Source: Achromobacter denitrificans NBRC 15125 (lineage in GTDB: Bacteria > Pseudomonadota > Gammaproteobacteria > Burkholderiales > Burkholderiaceae_B). Taken from it: DNA of 64,000 nucleotides. This document shows positions 8,714-17,559 of the stretch, piece by piece. The position numbers and the translations under genes are program-made. Each line of letters opens with the position of its first letter. Positions within the stretch are counted from its first letter, which is position 1. Below the pieces are notes generated by a model. It made no database searches. It had not been told where the DNA came from and saw only the letters and a program-made list of their open reading frames with translations. The DNA lies in the NCBI RefSeq assembly GCF_001571365.1, contig NZ_BCTQ01000012.1:1-64000 (forward strand). Reading direction: 5' to 3'.

Positions 8714-10021
8714 TTAGGCGTTGGACTTGGGCTTCTGCTGCGAGGGCTTGAGCGCGCGCCAGCCGATGTCGCTGCGGTACTGGCGGCCGTCGAAGTGGAT
8801 GCCGTCGATCGCTTCGTACACGCGGTCGCGGGCCATCTTGACCGAGTCGCCCAGCGCCGTGACGCACAGCACTCGGCCGCCGGTGGTCTTGGTTTCGTCG
8901 CCGTCGAGCCGGGTGGCGGCATGGAACACCATGCAGTCCTCGGCGTCGGCCGGCAGGCCGCGGATGACGTCGCCGGTGCGGGGCGTGTTCGGGTAGTTGT
9001 GCGCGGCCAGCACGGCGCCCAGCGCGGTGCGGCGGTCCCAGACGATGTCGGCTTGGTCCAGCGTGCCGTCGACGGCGTGTTCCAGGGCGTCCAGCAGGTC
9101 GCTCTTCACGCGCATCATGATGGGCTGCGTTTCCGGATCGCCCATGCGGCAGTTGAATTCCAGGGTCTTGATCTCGCGGTCGGGATCGTCGCCGGGGGCG
9201 ATCATCAGGCCGGCGTAGAGGAAGCCGGTGTAGGGAAGGCCGTCGCGCGCCATGCCCTGCACGGTCGGCAGGATGATTTCGCGCATGATGCGGTGGTGCA
9301 GTTCGGGGGTGACGATGGGCGCGGGGGAATAGGCGCCCATGCCGCCAGTGTTGGGGCCCTGGTCGCCGTCCTGCAGGCGCTTGTGGTCCTGGCTGGTGGC
9401 CAGCGCCAGCACGTTGCGGCCGTCGCACATGACGATGAAGCTGGCTTCTTCGCCCACCAGGCATTCCTCGATGACGACGCGAGCGCCGGCCTCGCCCATG
9501 GAGCCGTCGCCCAGCATGGCGTCGACGGCGGCGTGCGCCTCTTCCAGCGTGGCGGCGACCACGACGCCCTTGCCCGCGGCCAGGCCGTCGGCCTTGATCA
9601 CGATGGGAGCGCCTTCCTGGTCGATATAGGCATGCGCCTTGGCCGGGTCGGTAAAGGTTTCGTAGCGGGCGGTCGGGATGTTGTGCCGGACCATGAAGGC
9701 CTTGGCATAGTCCTTCGAGCTTTCCAGCTGCGCGGCGGCCTTGGTCGGGCCGAAGATCTTCAGGCCGCGGGCGCGGAACACGTCCACGACGCCGGCGGCC
9801 AGCGGCGCTTCGGGGCCGACGACGGTCAGGGCCACGCCTTCGCGCTGCACGAAATCGGCCAGTTCCTCGGCGTTGGTGAACGGAATGTTCTCCATCTGCT
9901 CGGCTCGTTGCGTGCCGCCATTGCCCGGGGCGACGTACACCTTATGCACGCGCGGGGAGCGGGCCAGCCGCCAGGCGAGGGCATGTTCGCGGCCGCCCGA
10001 GCCAATAACCAGGAGTTTCAT
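8714..10021 (-). CDS. purD: Phosphoribosylamine-glycine ligase PurD
   Basis: A 435-residue ATP-grasp enzyme catalysing the second step of purine synthesis, joining glycine to phosphoribosylamine. The N-terminus MKLLVIGSGGREHAL, then VVGPEAPLAAGVVD, the ATP-grasp loop IKADGLAAGKGVVVA, GPNTGGMGAYSPAP and EFNCRMGDPETQ are all family signatures. The frame extends upstream to 10369 but this ATG, with the sequence AGGAGGAT... located upstream at the yebC-purD junction, fits the family start. A short Lys/Gln-rich tail follows the core. Confidence 0.96.
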   Translation of the reverse strand: MKLLVIGSGGREHALAWRLARSPRVHKVYVAPGNGGTQRAEQMENIPFTNAEELADFVQREGVALTVVGPEAPLAAGVVDVFRARGLKIFGPTKAAAQLESSKDYAKAFMVRHNIPTARYETFTDPAKAHAYIDQEGAPIVIKADGLAAGKGVVVAATLEEAHAAVDAMLGDGSMGEAGARVVIEECLVGEEASFIVMCDGRNVLALATSQDHKRLQDGDQGPNTGGMGAYSPAPIVTPELHHRIMREIILPTVQGMARDGLPYTGFLYAGLMIAPGDDPDREIKTLEFNCRMGDPETQPIMMRVKSDLLDALEHAVDGTLDQADIVWDRRTALGAVLAAHNYPNTPRTGDVIRGLPADAEDCMVFHAATRLDGDETKTTGGRVLCVTALGDSVKMARDRVYEAIDGIHFDGRQYRSDIGWRALKPSQQKPKSNA

Positions 10022-10044
10022 GTTGGGTGATTCTGAAGGAGGAT

Positions 10045-10776
10045 TTACTGCGCTTCGTCGAAAACGACGGTCGTATAGACTTCCTGCACGTCGTCCAGGC
10101 CTTCCAGGGCGTCGAGCAGTTTTTGCATCTTGACGGCGTCTTCGCCGGCCAGTTCGGTTTCGTTCAAGGCTTTCATCACGATGCCGTCGACTTCGGCCTT
10201 CAGGCCGGCGGCGTCGAAGGCGCTGCGCACGGCGGCGTAGTCGGCCGGCGAGCAGACGACTTCGATCACGCCTTCCTCGTCGGTCGTGACGTCTTCGGCG
10301 CCGGCCTCCAGGGCGGCTTCCATGACCTGGTCTTCCGAAGTGCCGGGCGCGAACACGAATTGGCCGCAATGCTTGAACATGAAGGCCACCGAGCCTTCCT
10401 GGCCCAGGTTGCCGCCGTTCTTGGCGAAGGCGTGACGCACTTCGGCCACGGTGCGGGTGCGGTTGTCGGTCATGCAGTCGACGATCACGGCCGCGCCGCC
10501 GATGCCGTAGCCTTCGTAGCGGACTTCCTCGTAGGCGTCGCCGTCGGCGCCGCCCGCGCCACGCTGGATGGCGCGCTGGATGTTGTCCTTGGGCATGTTG
10601 GCGTCGGTGGCCTTGTCCCAGGCCATGCGCAGACGCGGATTGCTGTCGGGGTCGGGGCCGCCGGCGCGCGCCGCCACGGTGATTTCACGAATGATCTTGG
10701 TCCAGAGCTTTCCGCGCTTGGCGTCTTGGCGCCCTTTGCGGTGCTGAATATTGGCCCATTTGCTGTGTCCGGCCAT
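10045..10776 (-). CDS. yebC: YebC/TACO1-family protein
   Basis: A 243-residue member of the YebC/PmpR family, starting with the invariant [14 protein letters not shown]. The family has DNA-binding transcriptional regulators and, in recent work, translation factors that relieve ribosome stalling at proline tracts; which applies here cannot be read from sequence. The three-domain core is complete, with [24 protein letters not shown] and VAFMFKHCG. It is the first gene of the minus-strand operon, divergent from the ATPase gene; the shared 10777-10937 gap should hold promoters for both. Confidence 0.95.
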   Translation of the reverse strand: MAGHSKWANIQHRKGRQDAKRGKLWTKIIREITVAARAGGPDPDSNPRLRMAWDKATDANMPKDNIQRAIQRGAGGADGDAYEEVRYEGYGIGGAAVIVDCMTDNRTRTVAEVRHAFAKNGGNLGQEGSVAFMFKHCGQFVFAPGTSEDQVMEAALEAGAEDVTTDEEGVIEVVCSPADYAAVRSAFDAAGLKAEVDGIVMKALNETELAGEDAVKMQKLLDALEGLDDVQEVYTTVVFDEAQ

Positions 10777-10937
10777 GGCTTCCCAGGATAAATTGTCTGC
10801 AAAAGAAGCATTTTACCGTGACGGCGGGCCGCGCGTCCGGGCAAGACCCGCTTGTGTCGATATTGCCACGCGCACAATCCGCGCGGCAGGCTCTACACTT
10901 GGGCATCCATCTGATTTCCCGGTTCGGAGAGTTGCAC

Positions 10938-12452
10938 ATGCCCACCCCTATCGTCATCGCCAAGAACGCCCGGACGGAGCTGGCGCTGCTGCCCGCGCTG
11001 GCCAACCGGCACGGGTGCATCACGGGGGCCACGGGCACGGGCAAGACCGTGACGCTGCAGGTCCTGGCCGAATCCTTTTCCCGCATCGGCACGCCGGTGT
11101 TCATGGCCGACGTCAAGGGCGACCTGACCGGCATTTCCCAGGCGGGAGCGGCCAGCCCGAAGCTGCTGGAGCGGCTGAAGACCCTGGGCCTGGACGCGCC
11201 GGCCTGGGCGGCCAGCCCCGTCACCCTCTGGGACGTCTTCGGCGAGCAGGGCCTGCCGGTGCGCGCCACCGTGTCCGATATGGGGCCCTTGCTGCTGTCG
11301 CGCATCCTCGAACTGAACGACACGCAGGAAGGGGTGCTGACCCTGGTGTTCAAGGTGGCCGACGACGAAGGCCAGCTGCTGCTGGACCTGAAGGATCTGC
11401 GCGCCATGCTGCAGAACGTCGCCGACCGGGCCGCGGAACTCAAGACCCGCTACGGCAACGTGTCCGCGGCCAGCATCGGCGCCATCCAGCGCGGCCTGCT
11501 GGCCCTGGAGTCCCAGGGCGCGGAGAAGTTCTTCGGCGAACCCATGCTGGACGTGGCCGACCTGATGCGCACGGATGCGCAGGGCCGCGGCATGGTCAAC
11601 GTCCTGGCGGCCGACAAACTCATGCAGGCGCCGCGCCTGTATGCCATTTTCCTGCTCTGGCTGCTGGCGGACCTTTACGAGAAACTGCCCGAGGTCGGCG
11701 ACATGGACCAGCCCAAGCTGGTGTTCTTCTTCGACGAAGCCCATCTGCTGTTCAACGACGCCCCGGCCGCGCTGCTCAACAAGATCGAGCAGGTGGTGCG
11801 GCTGGTTCGGTCCAAGGGGGTGGGCGTCTATTTCGTGACGCAGAATCCGCTGGACATCCCGGACACGGTGCTGGGGCAGCTCGGCAACCGGGTCCAGCAC
11901 GCGCTGCGTGCCTTCACGCCGCGCGACCAGAAGGCGGTCAAGACGGCCGCCCAGACCATGCGGCCCAACCCGGGGCTGGACATCGAGGCCGCCATTACCG
12001 AACTGGGCGTGGGCGAAGCGCTGGTGTCGCTGCTGGATCCCAAGGGCCGGCCCATGCCGACCGAGCGCGCCTTCATCGTGCCGCCGGCGAGCCGGATCGG
12101 CCCCGCCACGGACGCCGAGCGGCAGTCGCTGCGGCAGGGCAGCCCGCTGGCCTCCAAATACGAGACGGCCATCGACCGCGAGTCGGCCTATGAGGTGCTG
12201 GCCGGACGCGCGGCGAAGCCGGCGGCTCCCGCCGGAGCCGGACAGAACGAGTCGGGCCAGGCGCCGGCCGGCGACAGCGGCGGCGGGCTGATGGACAGCC
12301 TGAACGACGTGTTGTTCGGATCGACCGGGCCGCGCGGCGGCAAGCGCGACGGTATCGTCCAGACCATGGCCAAAAGCACCGTCCGATCGATCGCGCGCGA
12401 GCTGACTCGCGGCATATTGGGGTCTTTGCTGGGGTCCAAGGGCCGCCGTTGA
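10938..12452 (+). CDS. HerA/DUF853-family ATPase
   Basis: A 504-residue predicted NTPase of the DUF853 (helicase HerA-like, YjgR) family. Walker A is GATGTGKT at residues 30-37 and Walker B is [13 protein letters not shown]; an arginine-containing sensor region lies in [21 protein letters not shown] low-complexity Ala/Gly/Pro linker (about residues 410-440) separates the ATPase from a basic C-terminal tail ([19 protein letters not shown]). The family's cellular role is not established. The start at 10938 gives [10 protein letters not shown], matching the family; the frame is open further upstream without need. Confidence 0.9.
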   Translation: MPTPIVIAKNARTELALLPALANRHGCITGATGTGKTVTLQVLAESFSRIGTPVFMADVKGDLTGISQAGAASPKLLERLKTLGLDAPAWAASPVTLWDVFGEQGLPVRATVSDMGPLLLSRILELNDTQEGVLTLVFKVADDEGQLLLDLKDLRAMLQNVADRAAELKTRYGNVSAASIGAIQRGLLALESQGAEKFFGEPMLDVADLMRTDAQGRGMVNVLAADKLMQAPRLYAIFLLWLLADLYEKLPEVGDMDQPKLVFFFDEAHLLFNDAPAALLNKIEQVVRLVRSKGVGVYFVTQNPLDIPDTVLGQLGNRVQHALRAFTPRDQKAVKTAAQTMRPNPGLDIEAAITELGVGEALVSLLDPKGRPMPTERAFIVPPASRIGPATDAERQSLRQGSPLASKYETAIDRESAYEVLAGRAAKPAAPAGAGQNESGQAPAGDSGGGLMDSLNDVLFGSTGPRGGKRDGIVQTMAKSTVRSIARELTRGILGSLLGSKGRR

Positions 12453-12624
12453 GGCGGCAACGGCGCCAGCCGCGGCGGGGCGGCAGCCTGTTGCGAGTTG
12501 AAATGGCTAGTTTGTAACGGCAGCTTTTCAGACTTTATCGGTTTGTAAATAATGGGGTTGCGGCTGGGCTGTTTGTGCCTATCATGCCGGGTTACGCATC
12601 CCGAAAGAAACAGAGGACGACGCG
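12453..12624 (+). promoter_or_regulatory. Intergenic control region upstream of the malate/tartrate dehydrogenase
   Basis: This 172-bp AT-richer stretch contains two direct copies of GTTTGTAA at 12510-12517 and 12541-12548, 31 bp (three helical turns) apart, then AT-rich sequence resembling a -10 element (TAAATAAT). The spacing suggests binding half-sites for a regulator, possibly a LysR-type activator as for dmlA in E. coli. No regulator gene is adjacent. Speculative. Confidence 0.35.
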
Positions 12625-13692
12625 GTGACAAAGAAACATAAAATTGCAGTAATCCCTGGGGACGGGATCGGGAAGGAGGTCGTCCCGGAAGGCCTGAAAG
12701 TGCTCGATGCCGTCGCGAAGCGCTTCGGCATCGGCTTCCAGTGGGACCATTTCGATTGGAGCTGCGACTACTACGCCAAGCACGGCAAGATGATGCCGGA
12801 CGACTGGCAGGCGCAGATCGGCCAGCACGAAGCCATTTTCTTCGGCTCGATTGGCTGGCCCGCCACGGTGCCCGACCATGAGGCCCTGTGGGGATCCCTG
12901 TTCAAGTTCCGCCGCGAATTCGACCAGTACATCAATCTGCGCCCGGTGCGCCTGATGCCCGGCGTGCCGTCGCCGCTGAAGGACCGCCAGCCCGGCGAGA
13001 TCGATTTCTTCATCGTGCGCGAGAACACCGAGGGCGAGTACTCCAATAGCGGCGGCCGCCTGTTCGCGGGCACCGAGCGCGAAGTGGTCATCCAGGAAAG
13101 CGTCTTCACCCGCATCGGCGCCGACCGCGTCCTCAAGTTCGCCTTCGAGCTGGCGCAGAAGCGCGGCAAGCACCTGACCGCGGCCACCAAGTCCAACGGC
13201 ATTTCCATTTCGATGCCCTGGTGGGACGAGCGCGTGGCCGACATGGCCGGGAACTATCCCGACGTGCGCTGGGACAAATACCACATCGATATTCTCTGCG
13301 CGCACTTCGTGCAGCATCCCGATTGGTTCGACGTGGTGGTGGCTTCCAACTTGTTCGGCGACATCCTGTCCGATCTGGGCCCGGCATGCACCGGGACGAT
13401 CGGCATCGCGCCGTCGGCCAACCTGAACCCCGAGCGCAAGTTCCCGTCCCTGTTCGAGCCGGTTCACGGTTCGGCGCCGGATATCTATGGCAAAGGCATC
13501 GCCAACCCGATCGGCCAGATCTGGAGCGGCGCGCTGATGCTCGACTTCCTGGGTTACCCCGAGGCATCCGCCGCCGTCGTGAAAGCCATCGAGACGGTAT
13601 TGGCGGAAGGCCCGCGCACCCGGGACATGCAAGGCAATGCCTCGACCGCCGATGTCGGCAACGCGATCGCGTCGCTGATCGAGGGCGGCTAA
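12625..13692 (+). CDS. D-malate / tartrate dehydrogenase (DmlA/TtuC family)
   Basis: A 355-residue NAD-dependent beta-decarboxylating dehydrogenase of the isocitrate/isopropylmalate dehydrogenase superfamily. Visible are IAVIPGDGIGKEVVPEG, the substrate loop IVRENTEGEYSNSGG, DVVVASNLFGDILSDLG (metal-binding Asp residues) and FEPVHGSAPDIYGKG (NAD binding). HFDWSCDYYAKHGKMMP and the absence of LeuB-specific features point to the D-malate/tartrate branch (E. coli DmlA, 361 residues), oxidising D-malate to pyruvate and CO2. The start is GTG with AGAGGA upstream. It may complement dicarboxylate use via DctA, but the genes are not linked. Exact substrate is inferred. Confidence 0.85.
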   Translation: MTKKHKIAVIPGDGIGKEVVPEGLKVLDAVAKRFGIGFQWDHFDWSCDYYAKHGKMMPDDWQAQIGQHEAIFFGSIGWPATVPDHEALWGSLFKFRREFDQYINLRPVRLMPGVPSPLKDRQPGEIDFFIVRENTEGEYSNSGGRLFAGTEREVVIQESVFTRIGADRVLKFAFELAQKRGKHLTAATKSNGISISMPWWDERVADMAGNYPDVRWDKYHIDILCAHFVQHPDWFDVVVASNLFGDILSDLGPACTGTIGIAPSANLNPERKFPSLFEPVHGSAPDIYGKGIANPIGQIWSGALMLDFLGYPEASAAVVKAIETVLAEGPRTRDMQGNASTADVGNAIASLIEGG

Positions 13693-13727
13693 GGGCATTT
13701 CGCCGGTAAGGCCTGTCAGGCTAGTAG

Positions 13728-14687
13728 ATGGAAGATTCAGCTTTTTCCTCCTCCGTCGCCCACGTGGGCGGCGGACGGGCCGATCGTTTTGTGCGCAAGC
13801 TATTCCGCTTGTTGCGATCGCGCACGCAGAGGCACAACCAGCACTTGTGGCCGTTCGTCCGGATCTGGCGCGACCGCTCCGGCGCCATTTGCGGCTTCCG
13901 GGCATTCGGCCGTTCGGTGCCCATTACGCCGTTGGAGCAGGGCTACGATCCCCGCGACGAAACGGTGCATCTCATCTTGAGCGGCCCGTCCGTCGCCGAG
14001 ATTCCCTACGACCGGCTCGACATCCGCTCGGCGATGGGCGTGAACGGCGCCATCGCGCTGGCGCGCAAGTTCGACCTGCCGTTCAAGTACTACTGCATCA
14101 TCGACGAGAATTTCGTCAGGGACCGCATCGACCTGGTGCGGGAAATCGTGTCGCGCGACCTGACGCTGTACGTGGTGCCCCAGGTGCTGCGGTACATCAT
14201 GCAGGGCATCCCGCAGGAATCGATCCGATGCCGCATCTGCATCATCGAATTGATCTCGGAGCGCGCCTACCAGCGCAGCGCCGCGCCGGCCGTGCTCAAG
14301 CGCATGGCGGCGGCCACGCCGGACGTGAAGCTGCTGGACGCCAAGCAGGGGCTGGGATTCAGCTTCGACGCGGCGCTGGGCGTGTTCGACGCCGACACCG
14401 TCGCCTATGCGGCGCTGCAGGTGCTGGTGTCCGGGGGCGCGCGCCACGTGTACGTGCACGGGCTGGACCTGACCTTGCAGAACGGCCTGCGCTTCTACGA
14501 CGAGGGGCCCACCCCCCAGGCCAGCAGGCTGGCGCGCAATTTCTCGCTGTTGATCGAGCCGTCGTTCCGCTTCGCCGCCGCGCAGTGGCGCGCGCGGGGC
14601 GTGTCGGTGTTCAATCTGTCGCCCATCAGCGCCTTGTCGGCGGACATCATCGAACGCCTGGACTGGCAGGCGCTGCTGAAGGAATGA
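13728..14687 (+). CDS. Putative GT42/DUF115-like glycosyltransferase
   Basis: A 319-residue soluble protein I recognise only by fold-level motifs. After a basic N-terminal region (residues 15-60) comes LILSGPSVAEIPYDRL (SGPS at 85-88), resembling the nucleotide-binding GNGPSLKEIDYSRL of Campylobacter Cst sialyltransferases, then MGVNGAIALA. Near the C-terminus TVAYAALQVLVSGGARHVYVHGLDLT resembles the GI/LD segment of the same fold. This suggests a sugar transferase for surface polysaccharide or lipopolysaccharide core. No clear ribosome-binding site precedes the ATG and the gene stands alone, 35 bp after the dehydrogenase. No transmembrane segments. Function uncertain. Confidence 0.6.
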   Translation: MEDSAFSSSVAHVGGGRADRFVRKLFRLLRSRTQRHNQHLWPFVRIWRDRSGAICGFRAFGRSVPITPLEQGYDPRDETVHLILSGPSVAEIPYDRLDIRSAMGVNGAIALARKFDLPFKYYCIIDENFVRDRIDLVREIVSRDLTLYVVPQVLRYIMQGIPQESIRCRICIIELISERAYQRSAAPAVLKRMAAATPDVKLLDAKQGLGFSFDAALGVFDADTVAYAALQVLVSGGARHVYVHGLDLTLQNGLRFYDEGPTPQASRLARNFSLLIEPSFRFAAAQWRARGVSVFNLSPISALSADIIERLDWQALLKE

Positions 14688-14736
14688 TGCCGGCCCCGGG
14701 CCGGGCGCGTTGCGCGCCCGAGGCCCGGACGGCGCG

Positions 14737-16347
14737 TCAGTGCGCGCCGGCGGCCGCTTCGGCGGCCCCGCCGCCGCCAGCCTTGGCCGATTTCGGCCGG
14801 GCGAACCACACCAGACCCGTCAGCGCCAGGAAGATGATCGCGGATGCGTAGAACACGTCTACCGCCGACATGGTGAAGGCCTGGCCGTTGATCATGGCGT
14901 CGACCGTGCTCAAGGCCTGCTGGTGCGACATCCCCACGTTCTGCAGCGTATTCACCGTGTGGTCGAACGCCTGCTGCCCGGGCTTGGCCGCCTCCGTCAG
15001 CTGGGCATGGTGCATGGTGGCGCGGTTTTCCCAGAGCGTGGTGGCGATGGACGTGCCGAACGCCCCGGCCGTCAGGCGCAGGAAGTTCGACAGGCCCGAG
15101 GCGGCCGGGATGCGCCACGGCTCGATGCTGGCTAGGGTGATCGAGGTGAGCGGCACGAAGAAGGCCGCCATGGCCGCGCCCTGGATGATGGTAGGGATCA
15201 TCAGGGTGCGCACGTCGGTCTGGGTGTTGAATCCCGACCGCATGAAGCACACCAGGGCAAAGATCATGAAGGCCACCGTCACGATCTGCCGCGGGTCGCG
15301 CGTGGCCAGCATCTTGCCGACGATGGGCGTGAGCAGGATGGCCAGCAGGCCGACCGGCGCGGTCACCAGGCCCGCGTAGGTGGCCGTGTAGCCCATATTG
15401 CTTTGCAGCCATAGCGGCAGCAGCACCACGTTGCCGAAGAAGACGCCGTAGGCCACCGCCAGCGTCAGCGCGCCGACCGTGAAGTTGCGGATCTTGAACA
15501 GCCGCAGGTCCACCACGGGGTGGGCGTCGGTGAGCTCCCAGATCAGGAAGAAGACGAAGGCCACGAAGGCGGTCGCGGCCAGGGCGATGATGGTGGGGCT
15601 GGCGAACCAGTCCAGCTCCTTGCCCTTGTCCAGCATGATCTGCAGGGCGCCGACCCACACCACCAGCAGCGCCAGGCCGACCTTGTCGATCGGCAGCTTG
15701 CGCGTCACCGACTCCCGGTCGCCGTAGATGCGCCAGCTGATCCAGGCGGCCAGCAGGCCCACCGGGACGTTGATGTAGAAAATCCAGGGCCAGGTGTAGT
15801 TGTCCGAGATCCAGCCGCCCAGCAACGGCCCGGCGACGGGGGCGACCAGCGTGGTCATGGACCAGACCGCCAGCGCCATGCCCGCCTTGGACTTGGGGAA
15901 GCTGGCCAGCATCAGCGCCTGGGACAGGGGAATCATCGGGCCCGCGACCGCGCCTTGCAGCACGCGGAACGCGATCAGGGCTTCCAGCGACGGCGAGAAG
16001 CCGCACAGCCACGAGGCCAGCACGAACAGCAGCGTCGAAATCAGGAACAGGCGCACCTGGCCGAAGCGCTGCGTCAGCCAGCCCGTGAGCGGCACCGTGA
16101 TCGCGTTGGCGACGGCGAAGGACGTGATGACCCAGGTGCCCTGGCTGGTGCTCACGCCCAGGTCGCCCGAGATGGTGGGAATGGACACGTTCGCGATCGA
16201 GGTGTCCAGCACGTTCATGAACACCGCCGTGGACAGCGCGATGGACCCGATGATCCGGGTCGCGCCTTCCAGCGGCGGATGGGCGCCCGGCGGGCGGGCG
16301 GCCTGGGGGGAGGGGCCCGCGTCCGCGGGCTGGGCGGCCGTGCTCAT
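14737..16347 (-). CDS. emrB: DHA2-family drug efflux permease EmrB
   Basis: A 536-residue inner-membrane proton antiporter of the major facilitator superfamily with about 14 predicted helices. Motif LDTSIANVSIPTISGDL in the first helix, WVITSFAVANAI, GWLTQRFGQVR (motif A) and LDKGKELDW are typical of the DHA2/EmrB group. It should pump hydrophobic drugs or uncouplers through a tripartite complex with EmrA and the outer-membrane channel. It overlaps emrA by four bases (ATGA), indicating coupled translation. The C-terminal tail is Gly/Ala-rich. Substrates cannot be read from sequence. Confidence 0.93.
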   Translation of the reverse strand: MSTAAQPADAGPSPQAARPPGAHPPLEGATRIIGSIALSTAVFMNVLDTSIANVSIPTISGDLGVSTSQGTWVITSFAVANAITVPLTGWLTQRFGQVRLFLISTLLFVLASWLCGFSPSLEALIAFRVLQGAVAGPMIPLSQALMLASFPKSKAGMALAVWSMTTLVAPVAGPLLGGWISDNYTWPWIFYINVPVGLLAAWISWRIYGDRESVTRKLPIDKVGLALLVVWVGALQIMLDKGKELDWFASPTIIALAATAFVAFVFFLIWELTDAHPVVDLRLFKIRNFTVGALTLAVAYGVFFGNVVLLPLWLQSNMGYTATYAGLVTAPVGLLAILLTPIVGKMLATRDPRQIVTVAFMIFALVCFMRSGFNTQTDVRTLMIPTIIQGAAMAAFFVPLTSITLASIEPWRIPAASGLSNFLRLTAGAFGTSIATTLWENRATMHHAQLTEAAKPGQQAFDHTVNTLQNVGMSHQQALSTVDAMINGQAFTMSAVDVFYASAIIFLALTGLVWFARPKSAKAGGGGAAEAAAGAH

Positions 16348-17537
16348 GATGCGAGATTGGCCTCGATGATCTTGCCGATCATGGCGTCGACTTCATCGTG
16401 GGCGGGCTCGAAGGCGCGCGTGGACCAGACCGGCTCCTTGCGCTCGGCCTGCGTCAGCGGCTCGCCGTCCTGCTTGCCCACGTCGACTTCCACGTCCATG
16501 GACAGGCCGACTCGCAAGGGGTGCTTTTTCAGGTCCCCGGGATCCAGCGCGATGCGGACCGGCACGCGTTGCACCACCTTGATCCAGTTGCCGGTGGCGT
16601 TCTGCGCGGGCAGCAGGGCGAAGGCGCTGCCGGTGCCGGCGTCCAGCCCGGCGATCGTGCCGTGATAGGTCACCGAGCTGCCGTAGAGGTCGGCCACCAG
16701 CTTGGCCGGCTGGCCGATGCGCATCTTGCGCAGCTGGCCTTCCTTGAAATTGGCTTCCACCCAGACCTGGTCCAGCGGCACGACCGTCATCAGGGCGGAG
16801 CCGGGGGCTACGCGCTGGCCGACCTGCACGCTGCGGCGGGCGATCACGCCGGCGACGGGAGCGGGCAGCACCGTGCGCGACTGCGCCAGCCAGGCATTGC
16901 GCAGGCCGGCGGCCGCCTGCCGCACGTCGGGGTGATCGGCCACCGTGGTGCCCTGGGTCAGCGCCTGGTTGGTCGCCAGCTTGGCGCGCGAGGCCGCCAG
17001 CGCGGCGCGGGCCTGGGCAAGGCCGGATTGGGCGGCCTTGAGCGCGGCCTCGGCGTGCAGGATTTCCTCGCCGCTGACGCCGCCCGACTTGGCCAGCTGC
17101 TGGCGGCGGTTGACGTCGCTCTGCGCGCGGGTCAGTTCGGCCTGGGCGCGCAGGATGTCGGCGTTGCGCAGGTCGACGTCCGCGGCCAGGGCATCGTTCT
17201 GGACATAGATGGTGCGCACCTGGCGGACCGTCTGCGCCAGCTTGGCCTGGGCCTGCTGCAGGGCCACGTCGGTGTCGGCGGGATCCAGGCGCACCAGCGG
17301 CTGGCCGGCGGCGACGGTTTCCGTATCGTCGGCCTCGATGGCGACGACCGTGCCCGGCACCTGGGGCGTGATCTGCACGAGATTGCCGTGCACGTAGGCG
17401 TCGTCGGTGCTTTCGAAGTGGGCGCCGAACAGGACCCACCAGATGCCGTAAGCGATCGCGATGAGGATGAAGGCGCCGGTGGCCAGCAGCAGGAGGCGTT
17501 TGCGGGCGGGGTTGGCGGCGGGGGTAGCAGCGTTCAT
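16344..17537 (-). CDS. emrA: HlyD-family membrane fusion protein EmrA
   Basis: A 397-residue periplasmic adaptor with one N-terminal membrane anchor (about residues 15-37), a biotinyl-lipoyl half (STDDAYVHGNLVQITPQVPG), a long alpha-helical hairpin of heptad-like Gln/Ala-rich repeats (about 95-210), then the second lipoyl half (APVAGVIARRSVQVGQRVAPG) and beta-barrel. This is the EmrA/HlyD layout. It links EmrB to the lipoprotein channel encoded just upstream and lies second in the operon, 22 bp after the channel gene. Confidence 0.94.
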   Translation of the reverse strand: MNAATPAANPARKRLLLLATGAFILIAIAYGIWWVLFGAHFESTDDAYVHGNLVQITPQVPGTVVAIEADDTETVAAGQPLVRLDPADTDVALQQAQAKLAQTVRQVRTIYVQNDALAADVDLRNADILRAQAELTRAQSDVNRRQQLAKSGGVSGEEILHAEAALKAAQSGLAQARAALAASRAKLATNQALTQGTTVADHPDVRQAAAGLRNAWLAQSRTVLPAPVAGVIARRSVQVGQRVAPGSALMTVVPLDQVWVEANFKEGQLRKMRIGQPAKLVADLYGSSVTYHGTIAGLDAGTGSAFALLPAQNATGNWIKVVQRVPVRIALDPGDLKKHPLRVGLSMDVEVDVGKQDGEPLTQAERKEPVWSTRAFEPAHDEVDAMIGKIIEANLAS

Positions 17538-17559
17538 GACGTCTGAATCCGGGGATCGT

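Noticed and set aside
10777-10937. Small RNA or riboswitch between yebC and the DUF853 ATPase gene
   Set aside because: No conserved riboswitch elements or strong hairpin with T tract; it is simply the divergent promoter gap.
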